A stretch of DNA of 64,000 nt from Actinomycetes bacterium (GTDB lineage Bacteria; Actinomycetota; Acidimicrobiia; Acidimicrobiales; Acidimicrobiaceae), in NCBI GenBank assembly GCA_021803345.1, contig JAJZLS010000052.1:1-64000 (forward strand), read 5' to 3'. The stretch's first letter is position 1. Each line of letters opens with the position of its first letter. The translations under genes were made by a program, and so were the position numbers. Of the stretch, positions 8,173 to 16,719 are shown in pieces. The notes beneath the pieces were generated by a model, which did not search any database, was not told the DNA's origin, and saw only the letters and a list, made by a program, of their open reading frames with translations.

Positions 8173-10317
8173 ATGAGTGAGTTGGGTTCAAACGGCGGTG
8201 CTGGACGGGATAACACCGTGCTTGACCACCACGACAATGATGCGGTTGCGAGCGCTGAAGGTAAAGATAGTTCACGGGGGCGCCGCAGAGCAATGAGCAT
8301 GTGGGACCGCGACCTGGTAAAACGAAGTCTGCGTGAGTCACTGCGCAAGCTGGATCCAAGGGTGCTGGCTCACAACCCCGTTATGTTTGTAGTGGAGATT
8401 GGCTCAGTTTTTACCACCATTGATACCATCCGCTATTTGATATTGGGGGATCTGAGCAGATTTTCATTTGTCGGTCAAATCACAATATGGCTTTGGCTGA
8501 CGGTGCTTTTTGCCAACTTTGCTGAGGCAATGGCCGAAGGTCGGGGGCAGGCTCATGCTGATGAGTTGCGCCGAACCCGCCAGGAGACGGAGGCGAGAAA
8601 GGTGACTCCTTCCGGGATCGAGATCGTGCCTGCCACCTCTCTGGTTCCAGGCGACATAGTTGTGGTTTCTGCTGGCGAGGTTATCCCAGGTGACGGAGAG
8701 ATCATAGAAGGTGTGGCTTCAGTCGATGAGTCGGCAATAACCGGTGAGTCAGCTCCTGTCATCAGGGAAGCCGGTGGTGACAGGAGCGCCGTTACTGGCG
8801 GCACCACAGTCCTTTCTGATGAGATTCGGGTGCAGATAACCGCTGGCCGGGGTGAGTCGTTTCTTGACCGGATGATCGCTCTAATTGAAGCGGGTGTCCG
8901 TCAGAAAACTCCAAATGAGATCGCTTTGGCACTGCTTTTAGCCGGTCTTACACTGATCTTTTTAGTTGTGGTTATCACCCTGGCGCCTTTCTCGGTGTAC
9001 TCAAAGGCTGTTGTATCAGTGACGGTGCTCATTGCGTTATTGGTGGCGTTGATACCAACCACTATTGGCGGGCTGCTGTCAGCTATTGGAATTTCGGGAA
9101 TGAACCGCCTTCTTGAGCACAATGTTTTAGCACTTTCGGGACGGGCAGTTGAGGCTGCTGGTGACGTCAATGTGATAATGCTCGATAAGACAGGGACTCT
9201 TACCATGGGAAGCCGCCAGGCGAGTTCGTTTGTTCCAGCTCCAGGTATCGATGAGAATAGATTGGCCGAAGCAGCTCAACTTTCTTCACTTTCAGATGAA
9301 ACTCCCGAAGGGCGTTCAATAGTCGCGCTGGCGAGGGAGAAGTTCAATATCCAAAGCCCAAACCTTGACGGCAGCGACGTCGAGTTCGTGCCGTTCAGCG
9401 CTCAGACCCGTATGAGTGGCGTTGACCTCGATGGTCGTAGGATCCGTAAAGGGGCAACCGACTCGGTGGCGAGCTGGGCCGAGGCGGAGCTTAATCCCGA
9501 GACCACGGCAGCGATCGAACGCATTGCCAGGGCGGGCAGCACCCCTCTTCTGGTAGCCGAGGATAATCAGATTTTGGGAGCTGTGGAATTAAAGGACGTA
9601 GTGAAAGAGGGCATTAAGGAGCGCTTGGCTTCGCTTCGTGCGGCTGGGATCAAAACCGTAATGATCACCGGTGACAACCCCATAACTGCCGAGGCAATAG
9701 CGCATGAGGTTGGAGTAGATGACTTCCTGGCCGAGGCGACCCCAGAGCGCAAAATGGACTATGTCAAGTCTGTTCGAGCTGAAGGGTATATGGTTGGGAT
9801 GGTTGGTGACGGCACAAATGATGCGCCAGCGCTAGCGGTGGCCGACGTAGCTGTTGCAATGAATACCGGGACAATGGCCGCCCGTGAAGCTGGCAATATG
9901 ATCGATTTGGATTCTAATCCCACCAAGCTAATCGACATCGTCGAGGTAGGTAAGCAGATACTTATCACTCGTGGTGCTCTTACAACCTTTTCAGTGGTAA
10001 ATGACGTTGCGAAGTATTTTGCAATTATCCCGGCAATGTTCGTCGTAGCTTTCCCTGGTCTGAATGCGCTAAATATTATGCATCTGACCTCGCCAGAGAC
10101 TGCCATCTTATCTGCCATTATCTTCAATGCCTTAATTATTCCCGCTCTGATTCCCCTGGCTCTTAGAGGTGTGAGATATACCGCAACCAGTGCCGCAAGT
10201 ATTTTGCGCAAGAACTTGCTGATCTATGGACTTGGTGGGCTCATCGTTCCATTTGCTGGGATTAAGGCAATTGACATGATCGTGACAGCTCTGCATCTTG
10301 TATCGACGGCACGATGA
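8173..10317 (+). CDS. kdpB: Potassium-transporting P-type ATPase subunit B (KdpB)
   Basis: A 714-residue P-type ATPase that couples ATP hydrolysis to K+ transfer through KdpA. Features: a charged N-terminal extension (about 40 residues) before [13 protein letters not shown]; actuator-loop TGES (about 190-193); the phosphorylated Asp338 in DKTGTLT; nucleotide-domain KGATDSV; the hinge [30 protein letters not shown]; and [13 protein letters not shown]-terminal membrane helices follow. The start ATG follows an AGGT-type site, 46 bases after kdpA. The KdpB regulatory-phosphorylation TGES motif is intact. Confidence 0.98.
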   Translation: MSELGSNGGAGRDNTVLDHHDNDAVASAEGKDSSRGRRRAMSMWDRDLVKRSLRESLRKLDPRVLAHNPVMFVVEIGSVFTTIDTIRYLILGDLSRFSFVGQITIWLWLTVLFANFAEAMAEGRGQAHADELRRTRQETEARKVTPSGIEIVPATSLVPGDIVVVSAGEVIPGDGEIIEGVASVDESAITGESAPVIREAGGDRSAVTGGTTVLSDEIRVQITAGRGESFLDRMIALIEAGVRQKTPNEIALALLLAGLTLIFLVVVITLAPFSVYSKAVVSVTVLIALLVALIPTTIGGLLSAIGISGMNRLLEHNVLALSGRAVEAAGDVNVIMLDKTGTLTMGSRQASSFVPAPGIDENRLAEAAQLSSLSDETPEGRSIVALAREKFNIQSPNLDGSDVEFVPFSAQTRMSGVDLDGRRIRKGATDSVASWAEAELNPETTAAIERIARAGSTPLLVAEDNQILGAVELKDVVKEGIKERLASLRAAGIKTVMITGDNPITAEAIAHEVGVDDFLAEATPERKMDYVKSVRAEGYMVGMVGDGTNDAPALAVADVAVAMNTGTMAAREAGNMIDLDSNPTKLIDIVEVGKQILITRGALTTFSVVNDVAKYFAIIPAMFVVAFPGLNALNIMHLTSPETAILSAIIFNALIIPALIPLALRGVRYTATSAASILRKNLLIYGLGGLIVPFAGIKAIDMIVTALHLVSTAR

Positions 10318-10391
10318 GCATATTTGCAAAAAGATCAGGAGAAATGTATTTATGCAAACTTCACAGAACACGAATGGGAGAGGAGTGAGGT

Positions 10392-10970
10392 ATGAGCGTT
10401 AAGGTGATCTGGAGTTCTTTTCGACTCGTATTGCTATCGTTGATAGTTCTTGGTCTTGGTTACAACCTGGTTGTTGTCGGTATTGGCCAGGTGGTCTTTC
10501 CAAATCAGGCAAACGGGAGCCTGATAAAACATAATGGGCAGATCATTGGATCTAGATTGATCGGTCAGCAGTTCAGTTCCGCACGCTTTTTCATAGGTAG
10601 GCCGAGCGCAACTTCCCCTGCCTATAATGCGGCATCATCGTCGGCAAGTAACTATGGACCAACCAACCCGGCTTTGCTTAAAGAGATTCGGACCAATCTG
10701 GCTGCTGTATTAAAGGCGAATCCGGGAGTTAAGCCCAGCCAGGTTCCACCGAGTCTTGTAGAAAGTTCTGCCAGTGGTTTGGATCCAGATATCTCTCCCG
10801 CAGCGGCTTATCTTCAGGTGCCTAGAGTTGCCAAGGCTAACCATTTACCTGTGAGCACGGTACAGAAGTTGGTCGCAAGTCATATAACAGGGCGCTTTAT
10901 TGGAATCTATGGAGCTCCACATGTCAACGTTCTGGAGTTAAATCTAGCACTTCTAAAGCTGGCTAAATGA
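10392..10970 (+). CDS. kdpC: Potassium-transporting ATPase subunit C (KdpC)
   Basis: A 192-residue subunit with one N-terminal transmembrane helix (about 8-32) and a periplasmic-type domain. Family signatures include GSRLIGQQFSSARFFIGRPSA (about 52-72), SASNYGPTNPAL, and SGLDPDISPAAAYLQVPRVAKA (about 128-149). KdpC stabilises the KdpFABC complex and aids ATP binding by KdpB. A good ribosome-binding site (GGGAGAGGAG) precedes the ATG. It lies 74 bases after kdpB in the same operon; three small ORFs and kdpE follow. Confidence 0.97.
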   Translation: MSVKVIWSSFRLVLLSLIVLGLGYNLVVVGIGQVVFPNQANGSLIKHNGQIIGSRLIGQQFSSARFFIGRPSATSPAYNAASSSASNYGPTNPALLKEIRTNLAAVLKANPGVKPSQVPPSLVESSASGLDPDISPAAAYLQVPRVAKANHLPVSTVQKLVASHITGRFIGIYGAPHVNVLELNLALLKLAK

Positions 10971-11026
10971 TGGCTAATTCCGATCTAGTTCAACAATACT
11001 TATGAGTATAAATACAAGGAGGCCAA

Positions 11027-11122
11027 GTGGTTTACGCATTGCAAACTATTGCAGGAATAGTAGCCGTAATCTTGATGTTCGTCTTGTTCGGATACTATAC
11101 CCGAGCTTGCGACAGACTATAA
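11027..11122 (+). CDS. 31-residue single-helix membrane peptide between kdpC and kdpF
   Basis: GTG start with a strong AAGGAGG site seven to ten bases upstream; stop TAA at 11120-11122. The product VVYALQTIAGIVAVILMFVL then FGYYTRACDRL is one hydrophobic helix with a short charged tail. Small membrane peptides ending in similar (A/L)C(D/E)RL tails sit beside kdpF in some other bacteria, as far as I recall, so this may be an accessory Kdp peptide. It is not KdpF itself, which follows. Function unknown; evidence is the ribosome site, helix and operon position. Confidence 0.7.
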   Translation: MVYALQTIAGIVAVILMFVLFGYYTRACDRL

Positions 11123-11159
11123 ATCAATGTCCTACAAAATATAACCCGGAGATCCAATT

Positions 11160-11249
11160 ATGAGTCCTATTGAAATAGCAGCCTTTGTAGTAAGTATTCC
11201 CCTACTGGTGTACTTATTCTACGCCATGTTATATCCAGAGAAGCTTTGA
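11160..11249 (+). CDS. kdpF: Potassium-transporting ATPase subunit F (KdpF)
   Basis: A 29-residue peptide: MSPIEIAAFVVSIPLLVYLF followed by YAMLYPEKL. The single helix and the terminal (L/R)PE(K/R)(L/F) are diagnostic of KdpF, the small subunit that stabilises the KdpABC complex in the membrane. A CCGGAG site precedes the ATG. KdpF normally lies just before kdpA; here it is downstream of kdpC, 37 bases after the 31-residue peptide, with kdpE beyond. Too short for routine gene callers, so likely to be missed. Confidence 0.85.
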   Translation: MSPIEIAAFVVSIPLLVYLFYAMLYPEKL

Positions 11250-11295
11250 TTATTGACCTTGCTGATGGAACTTTAAGGCCAGGAGAGGTTGGACG

Positions 11296-11436
11296 ATGGA
11301 ACGTGCCTTAATCCACCTTCGATCAAAATTACCTAATGGCGATTGCGGAAATGACTATCAGGAGGGAACCCGGAAGGCCATTTCTGGTAATCGTTTTAAT
11401 AACGTTGAGGGAAATCGAGGGTGCGGTCTCAAATGA
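11296..11436 (+). CDS. 46-residue ORF coupled to kdpE
   Basis: ATG preceded by CAGGAGAGG (8 bases upstream); the stop TGA (11434-11436) overlaps the kdpE ATG (11433) as ATGA. The product is hydrophilic and Asn/Arg/Gly-rich (MERALIHLRSKLPNGDCGND then YQEGTRKAISGNRFNNVEGN), with two Cys (17, 43) and no membrane segment. I recognise no family. The ribosome site plus exact stop-start overlap favour real translation, possibly a leader that couples kdpE translation to the operon. It could also be a chance frame within the kdpE 5' region. Confidence 0.45.
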   Translation: MERALIHLRSKLPNGDCGNDYQEGTRKAISGNRFNNVEGNRGCGLK

Positions 11437-12140
11437 GTCGGATTTTGGTTATTGACGATGAAGCGCCATTCGCCCGGGCACTGAGTATTGGTCTCCGCGC
11501 TCGTGGTTACGAAGTTGTCTGGGCGGTCACCGGTCGAGCAGGACTTGATGTGGCTGCCCAGGAGCACCCAGATCTGACCTTGCTCGACCTTGGACTTCCG
11601 GACCTTGATGGAATTGAAGTTCTTGAGGCGCTGCGGGCCTGGACAAGCATACCTGTAATAGTTCTTTCAGCTCGCAACCAGGAAGAATCCAAGATTGAGG
11701 CTCTAGACAGGGGAGCAGATGACTATGTAACCAAGCCTTTCGCAATGGGCGAGCTGCTGGCCCGGGTAAGAGCTGCTCTTCGTCATAGTACTCCTGGCAT
11801 GGATGAGGCTACAGTTCAAACAGAGCATTTCACAATTGACCTAGTGGCAAAGAAGGTAATGGATAGTCGGGGCCAGGTTCGGCTCACCTCGACCGAATGG
11901 CAGATGATCGAGTTGTTGGCCAGACATGCCGGCAAATTAGTGTCTCAAAGGCAACTGCTTCGAGAAGTATGGGGACCGGAATTCGAAGACGAGATAGACT
12001 ACCTAAGGGTTTACATGGCTCGGATTCGCCGCAAACTCGAACCTAATCCATCTCGGCCGCGTTATTTCCTCACCGAGCCAGGTATGGGTTATAGATTTCA
12101 GGTTTCTTTATTGCCAGAATTGGGTTCTCCGGAAACCTGA
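11433..12140 (+). CDS. kdpE: KdpE response regulator (OmpR/PhoB type)
   Basis: A two-domain response regulator of about 235 residues. The receiver starts RILVIDDEAPFARAL with the acidic pair DD, phospho-acceptor Asp in LTLLDLGLPDLDG (about residue 51), Ser/Thr position VIVLSAR, and KPFAMGELLARVRA. The winged-helix domain carries VRLTSTEWQMIELLARHAGK, VWGPEFEDEIDYLRVYMARI and a final GMGYRF. It should bind kdp promoters once phosphorylated by KdpD. A GTG at 11421 would add four residues, but the ATG at 11433 fits the family N-terminus and gives the ATGA overlap with the preceding ORF. It is the last gene of the right-hand operon, unlike the common kdpDE pair. Confidence 0.95.
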   Translation: MSRILVIDDEAPFARALSIGLRARGYEVVWAVTGRAGLDVAAQEHPDLTLLDLGLPDLDGIEVLEALRAWTSIPVIVLSARNQEESKIEALDRGADDYVTKPFAMGELLARVRAALRHSTPGMDEATVQTEHFTIDLVAKKVMDSRGQVRLTSTEWQMIELLARHAGKLVSQRQLLREVWGPEFEDEIDYLRVYMARIRRKLEPNPSRPRYFLTEPGMGYRFQVSLLPELGSPET

Positions 12141-12162
12141 TTGCTCGCGGGCTAGCTTATTG

Positions 12163-12187
12163 AAAGCTGCCAGCTTTAGATGTTTTT
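12163..12187 (+). terminator. Candidate terminator after kdpE
   Basis: AAAGCT-GCC-AGCTTT (12163-12177) is a perfect 6-bp stem followed, after AGATG, by a T-run (12182-12187). The stem is short and AT-leaning, so the call is tentative; position 22 bases after the kdpE stop supports it. Confidence 0.4.
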
Positions 12188-12378
12188 TCAGTTCATGATC
12201 TGTTTTCAGCGCTTATCGAGCCTCTCTTCTCCTAGTCTTTGGGATGATTTCGGCAAGCTGCCGAGCAGTTCGGGGCCAGTCTTATGTTTGAATGGTCTGG
12301 AAGTGTTTTATCGCGCCTGCGCTCCCGGTCTAGGGATTTCGTGCGGGTGGACTTGCCTCCGATAAGCTATGGAGAGAT

Positions 12379-12810
12379 CTACAGGGATTCTACGGTGGCT
12401 TTTAGTGCCGCTAAAACCGTGCCTGCCCGGTCTGCGTCCACCGAGTCAGTGCCACTTGCTCCGGGAGACGGTTGCCGTCGATGTCTATCGTGACGGTGGT
12501 TGCGTCCTCATGTTCATCAGGCGTATAGGAAATGACAAAGTGGTGTTCCGTTCGGTTTTCCAAGCCCGGCTGTGGCGCAAATAGAAAGTACCGAATGGTT
12601 GGATTGCGGATCAACTCTTTGAATTTGCCCTATTGTTCCTACACCTGTCCCTTCCATTCGTTGCGGAGCCGGATTTCATCACCGACGCGCCGATCAGTAA
12701 CGAGCTCGCTGCCGTGTTGCCATTGCTTAACGAGCTCGGACTCCGTGAGGCTCGCCCACACATTGGCTGCTGCGGCCCTTTATCGTAACCCGACTCGTGT
12801 GCTTTGTCAT
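12379..12810 (-). pseudogene. Broken SRPBCC (AHSA1/START-like) gene
   Basis: Read leftward from an ATG at 12810 with AAAAGGAG upstream, the pieces line up with AHSA1-type SRPBCC proteins: MTKHTSRVT, then (shifted frame) NVWASLTESELVKQWQHGSE with LVTDRRVGDEIRLRNEWKGQ, then two stop codons TAG (12641-12639 and 12632-12630) where the family has Phe and Trp in VFEQWGK, then FAPQPGLENRTEHHFVISYT, and after another frame change VLAALKATVESL ending at 12379. At least two frameshifts and two nonsense changes mean it is dead. Total span equals an intact family member (about 144 codons). Such genes usually follow an ArsR regulator; none is visible upstream. Confidence 0.8.
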
Positions 12811-13263
12811 GTCGTAACGCTCCTTTTCCATGGATCCATAAATGGCCCTCAAGCTGGTGAAATCCGTATCAGCTTCACGGTCAGACAGCTTGCGGGGGAA
12901 AGTCTTGCAGGCGTCAAAGTGCCGGAGCCCCAGCCGCAGGAGTGTCAGCCCGCGTACCTATATGGGAACGGAACATCTGTTCCTTCTTGGACGAACGATT
13001 ACCGTTTATGAAAGATTTCCCTATTCGCCAGGCCTTGGTTAGCAGGACAGGGATTCAAGCTTCAACTGTACTAAAACCACGGAATCAGTGCGTGAAATGG
13101 ATTGGAATCTCTATATGAAAACCAGCCGATTATCACGGTTTCATATCTTTGATGCTAAAACTTGTTGCACGACCCCTTGGTATCGGATGGGTACTGAGGA
13201 TCCCTAATTCGGATGGATTTTATCTTCGCAAATCGCTCTGTTGGGAAAGTAGCCGTTAGTTCA
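12811..13263. other. Stretch without a supported gene, upstream of csoR
   Basis: Several overlapping short frames exist on both strands but none matches a family I know or has a convincing start site. It adjoins the broken SRPBCC gene and may be the decayed upstream part of the same acquired segment. Confidence 0.4.
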
Positions 13264-13264
13264 C

Positions 13265-13283
13265 TATACCATATAGGGGTATA
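13265..13283. promoter_or_regulatory. CsoR-type operator upstream of csoR
   Basis: TATACC (13265-13270), a 7-base spacer containing GG, and GGTATA (13278-13283) form an inverted repeat of the CsoR/RcnR class (A/T-rich ends with a G-run on one side). It lies 23 bases before the csoR ATG, and a TATACT -10-like hexamer (13280-13285) overlaps its right arm, as expected for an autorepressed promoter. Confidence 0.65.
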
Positions 13284-13305
13284 CTGTATTGCAAGGAGGT
13301 CCGAT

Positions 13306-13593
13306 ATGGCTAGCCCTGGATATCTAGATAATAAGACCCAAGTGCTGAGACGGCTGAAGCGGATAGAGGGTCAGGTAAGGGGCCTTGAGAAAATGGTCGA
13401 CAATGATACTTACTGCATTGACGTTATCACTCAGATTTCAGCAGCAACAAAGGCTCTGCAGGCAGTTGCTTTAGAGTTGATGGGCGACCACCTTTCGCAT
13501 TGCGTGCAAGACGCAATACTCACCGGTGGGCCTAATGCTGATGCGAAGATCCGTGAGGCAAGGCTAGCTATCGAGAGACTTGTACGATCATGA
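13306..13593 (+). CDS. csoR: CsoR-family metal-sensing repressor
   Basis: A 95-residue all-helical DUF156 protein. The start at 13306 follows AAGGAGG and gives MASPGYLDNKTQVLRRLKRI; an upstream in-frame start at 13213 would read through the operator and is rejected. The metal-ligand triad C37 (TYCIDV), H62 and C66 (GDHLSHC) matches the C-H-C pattern of copper-sensing CsoR, not the RcnR nickel/cobalt or CstR sulfur patterns. On binding Cu(I) such proteins leave DNA. A matching operator precedes it, and its TGA overlaps the ATG of the next small ORF, so it heads a small metal-response operon with the YHS permease. Confidence 0.93.
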   Translation: MASPGYLDNKTQVLRRLKRIEGQVRGLEKMVDNDTYCIDVITQISAATKALQAVALELMGDHLSHCVQDAILTGGPNADAKIREARLAIERLVRS

Positions 13594-13739
13594 AGCTGGA
13601 AAATAGGCAGATTCAAGACCCGGATGTTTGTCGCAAAACCAGTGGAGTACCCAGCTGCGATGCCGGTCCTGCGGGTCGTCTTTTCTGGAGCCTAAGAGAG
13701 CTATTCAGCATCATCACACAAAAAAAGAAGATTAGTTAA
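13590..13739 (+). CDS. 49-residue ORF coupling csoR to the YHS permease
   Basis: The ATG (13590) overlaps the csoR stop as ATGA, and its TAA (13737-13739) overlaps the permease ATG as TAATG. The product begins MKLENRQIQDPDVCRKTSGV, contains two Cys (14 and 23) and ends in FSIITQKKKIS; no membrane helix. I recognise no family. The two exact stop-start overlaps in one frame fill an otherwise empty 145-base gap and argue for translation. A Cys pair beside a copper-type sensor would fit a metal-binding peptide, but that is inference. Confidence 0.55.
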   Translation: MKLENRQIQDPDVCRKTSGVPSCDAGPAGRLFWSLRELFSIITQKKKIS

Positions 13740-15232
13740 TGCGAGAAGTTATCTTAGCTGTATCAGTTGGCCATCTATTTATCGACATTGGCCGCGGTTT
13801 AAATGAATCATTCAATATGTTGTGGGACACTCTGTGGGCCATGATCCTGGGATTTGGTCTATCGGGGATCATTCAGGCTTTTGTCTCAAGACGGCAGATG
13901 CAAGCTCGACTTGGTAATCATGAACCAAATTCAGTTGGTCGTGCCTCGTTCTACGGGATGATCTCTTCGTCGTGTTCATATGCAGCTTCGGCAATGGCCA
14001 AGTCTCTGTTTCTACGCGGAGCTGACTTTGTGGCTTCGATGGTATTTATGTTCGCATCGACGAATCTTGTAATTGAACTCGGGATAGTGCTTATTGTCCT
14101 GATCGGATGGCAGTTTGCGGTTGCAGAATTCGTTGGTGGCGCAATCATGATAGTTCTGTTAGTTATCTTTGGCGCCATCTGGTTCCGTGGTCGCGCCGTG
14201 GCTGAAGCCAGGCGCAATGTGGAGAACGGAGTAAGCGAGCATTCGCCCATTTCCTCCGTTGACGAAATGGGCGAGAAACCGCTGCGGGTGCGGATGAGGT
14301 CGCTCGCTGCATGGTCCGATGCGGCTAGCTACACCATGTCAGATCTTACGATGCTGCGTAAGGAGATAGTGGTTGGTTTCCTTATTGCTGGTTTCCTTGC
14401 CGCTCTAGTCAATGTTCAGGTTTGGAAGATAGTTTTCTTCAGTGGCCATGGACTAGCAACAAATATCGAAAATGCAATTGTAGGGCCTCTGATTGCCTTA
14501 TTAAGTTTTGTTTGTTCCATTGGTAATGTTCCGCTGGCGGCGGCATTATGGAAAGGGGGAATAAGCTTCAGCGGTGTTGTGAGTTTTATTTTTGCTGATT
14601 TGCTAAGTCTGCCATTGCTGCTTACCTACCGCAAGTTTTATGGAACTCGAATGGCATTGCGGATGATGGGTGTTTTTTGGTTTGTCATTTCCCTAGCTGG
14701 ACTTATTACCGAGGGGATTTTCCATTTATTTGGAGCAGTGCCGACAATTCGGCCAAAAGTAGTCGCATCCAATTCGTTTGGTTTTAACTACACCACGGTT
14801 CTGGATGTAATTTTCCTTATCCTTTTCGCCGGAATGTATTGGCTGTACCGGAATAAAGAAAGATTCGGAGGCGGAAGTGGCTATGCCAAGGATCTGGTAT
14901 GTGGAATGCAGGTGGAAGTGGCAAATGCTCCGGCCACGGTCAATTTCGAAAACACCCCTTACTATTTTTGTTCCAATCGTTGTAGCGAACGCTTTAGCGC
15001 TAATCCAAAACGGTTTACCACTGTTAGCCAGTTAGAAAATAAAGAGCAATTATCGATGGAAGATGATCCTGAAGACCAGCAAGGCGTAATTGGCCATATC
15101 GATCCAGTATGCGGCATGACGGTAGATCCAGAAAACGCGGCTGCTAGCCAGAGCTATGAGGGTCGGGAATTTTACTTTTGCAGTACCGGTTGCTCAAGCA
15201 GGTTCAGGGAAAATCCAAGAAGCTATGTTTGA
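13739..15232 (+). CDS. Permease (DUF318/UPF0718-like) with two C-terminal YHS domains
   Basis: A 497-residue membrane protein. The first ~375 residues are a polytopic permease of the DUF318 type, with the signature SFYGMISSSCSYAASAMAKS (about 64-83), FVASMVFMFASTNLVIELG, and a second half with SFVCSIGNVPLAAALWKGGI. Two YHS domains follow: DLVCGMQVEVANAPATVNFE ... YYFCSNRCSERF (about 384-427) and DPVCGMTVDPENAA ... FYFCSTGCSSRF (about 456-497), each with C-x2-x...C-x3-C thiols. YHS domains bind soft metals such as copper. The gene is the last of the csoR operon and overlaps the preceding ORF, so metal export or handling is likely; the transported ion is not proven. YHS duplication is uncommon. 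Confidence 0.85.
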   Translation: MREVILAVSVGHLFIDIGRGLNESFNMLWDTLWAMILGFGLSGIIQAFVSRRQMQARLGNHEPNSVGRASFYGMISSSCSYAASAMAKSLFLRGADFVASMVFMFASTNLVIELGIVLIVLIGWQFAVAEFVGGAIMIVLLVIFGAIWFRGRAVAEARRNVENGVSEHSPISSVDEMGEKPLRVRMRSLAAWSDAASYTMSDLTMLRKEIVVGFLIAGFLAALVNVQVWKIVFFSGHGLATNIENAIVGPLIALLSFVCSIGNVPLAAALWKGGISFSGVVSFIFADLLSLPLLLTYRKFYGTRMALRMMGVFWFVISLAGLITEGIFHLFGAVPTIRPKVVASNSFGFNYTTVLDVIFLILFAGMYWLYRNKERFGGGSGYAKDLVCGMQVEVANAPATVNFENTPYYFCSNRCSERFSANPKRFTTVSQLENKEQLSMEDDPEDQQGVIGHIDPVCGMTVDPENAAASQSYEGREFYFCSTGCSSRFRENPRSYV

Positions 15233-15437
15233 AAAGGTTCACAAGTTGCTCTGGATAAAGTGCATTACATTAATGCCTACTACCTCCTCTAGTTAGGCCA
15301 GAGTTATCTCACCTTTCATTTTCCAAAGAAGCGGACTGAGTTAACAGCATCCCTGGAGTTCTTTGTTAATGCGGGTTTAGGTATGGTTGGTTTGTTGCCG
15401 CTACTTTCAGAATTCGAAGATAAAAATTTATAGAAAC

Positions 15438-16112
15438 TTAGCTATCCAGAACCATTTCTGCCAGCCCAGGCAGTGTGGTCACGGTATGATCCGGGGCTAG
15501 AAAATGAGCTGGATAAGACTGATTATGACGATTTACCCAGGCAGCGTGCAATCCAGCTCGCTTGGCACCATCAATATCCCATGGATGAACTGCGACAAGC
15601 ATCATATCACCTAGATCAACTGAACAGGTGCCGGCGGCATACTTATATGCTGCAGCGGCAGGCTTCCATGCGCCAGCATCTTCGACTGATAGAACTTGTT
15701 CAAAGTACTCCCGAATACCGGCAGTGGCAAAAAGTCGCTCAGCAACCTGGGTTGATCCGTTTGAGAGAGTGATTAAACGTATGTCAGCTGACGCAAGTAA
15801 GCGAATCCCCTCGGGTACGTCAGAATGGGTTTGGAGCTCAAGAAAACCATGCATAATGTGGTTGACCGCACTATCAATATCGAGCTTTAGTGGTTCTCCG
15901 GCCAGCATCGAGCGAAGTATTGACTCCCCAATTTCAGCGAACCTCCCGCTATTGCCAGTTGCTGCCAGCGCGAATCCGTCCCGCAGCAGTGATGCGAACC
16001 AAACCTTTGCGGTCCATCCAGGTACACCTATCTCGGTAAACCGCTTTTGCATCGGTGTCATGTCTGAAAGCGTTTCGTTGACATCGAAAACTATTACTTT
16101 GGGTGTACTCAC
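15438..16112 (-). CDS. Haloacid dehalogenase type II-like HAD hydrolase
   Basis: A 224-residue HAD-superfamily enzyme of the L-2-haloacid dehalogenase group. Motif I is VIVFDVNETLSD (nucleophile Asp about residue 9), with Asn in place of the second Asp as in dehalogenases (DVNETL rather than DxD), followed by the cap with WFASLLRDGFALAATG. Motif II is LITLSNGST, motif III Lys is in AWKPAAAAYKYAA, and motif IV is VAVHPWDIDGAKRAGLHAAW. Members hydrolyse 2-haloalkanoic acids, but many homologues act on other substrates. It stands alone between two non-coding regions. The start ATG is followed at once by the HAD core. Confidence 0.85.
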   Translation of the reverse strand: MSTPKVIVFDVNETLSDMTPMQKRFTEIGVPGWTAKVWFASLLRDGFALAATGNSGRFAEIGESILRSMLAGEPLKLDIDSAVNHIMHGFLELQTHSDVPEGIRLLASADIRLITLSNGSTQVAERLFATAGIREYFEQVLSVEDAGAWKPAAAAYKYAAGTCSVDLGDMMLVAVHPWDIDGAKRAGLHAAWVNRHNQSYPAHFLAPDHTVTTLPGLAEMVLDS

Positions 16113-16719
16113 AGAAAACCCCCATGCGGTAGTGGTCTAATCTAGTGCAAAGCAGCTACAAAATATTTCTGGTCATACTATTTTAGAACTTTATTGAAGG
16201 TGGCCGGTGGTTACTGGCCCTGGGAAATAGCTTGAGGCTTTAGGCGGGTAGTCGTTGAGCCGTCCACTAAGACTAGCCAGTGCAGCTGGTGGCTGGAAAA
16301 GCCAGAAATTCCCGCGACTGCTCTTTACTGGGACGGGTTCGCGTTTCTGGTCCCAGTTGTGCTAAATAGCAGAAGAAGTGCATTTTAATTGTCAAAAGAA
16401 GTGAGGTTCGAGCGCCAGAGCTGTGTACTTTGCGTTCCAGTTTTTGCACCCAAGTCGCTCCTTTCGTGTGATTAACTGGGGCGCGGTTGAATTCTAAAAC
16501 TCCGTGTAGCCATTCATCTCCAGCTGTAAGGATAAAAGAACGCGTGCAAATGGTAATATCAATGACGCAAAGGATGGAATGAGATTTCGATGTTGGTGAT
16601 TTGCCTAGGTTCTTAAGCGCAGGCAAGAAGACTTTCGATATTCAGTGATCTGCCACCTTTTGCAAGCAAAATGGAGCATTTTCTATCTGTCGTGGTGATG
16701 GAGCTTACCAAGGGGGTCA
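16113..16719. other. 607-base stretch without a supported gene
   Basis: A 117-codon leftward frame (16273-16626) has no recognisable domain and no ribosome site, and I do not call it. No repeat, tRNA or strong hairpin was found. It lies upstream of both divergent neighbours, so their promoters should be here. Confidence 0.4.

Noticed and set aside
8553..10211. Long leftward frames opposite kdpB
   Set aside because: Antisense shadows of a well-supported P-type ATPase gene.
12180..12614. Several rightward short frames (61-71 codons)
   Set aside because: They are antisense shadows of the broken SRPBCC gene, which aligns with a known family on the other strand.
13213..13305. Upstream start for csoR
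   Set aside because: Would make the operator part of the coding region and add residues absent from the family.
16273..16626. 117-codon leftward open frame
   Set aside because: No family resemblance and no start signal; lies in the divergent control region of two genes.
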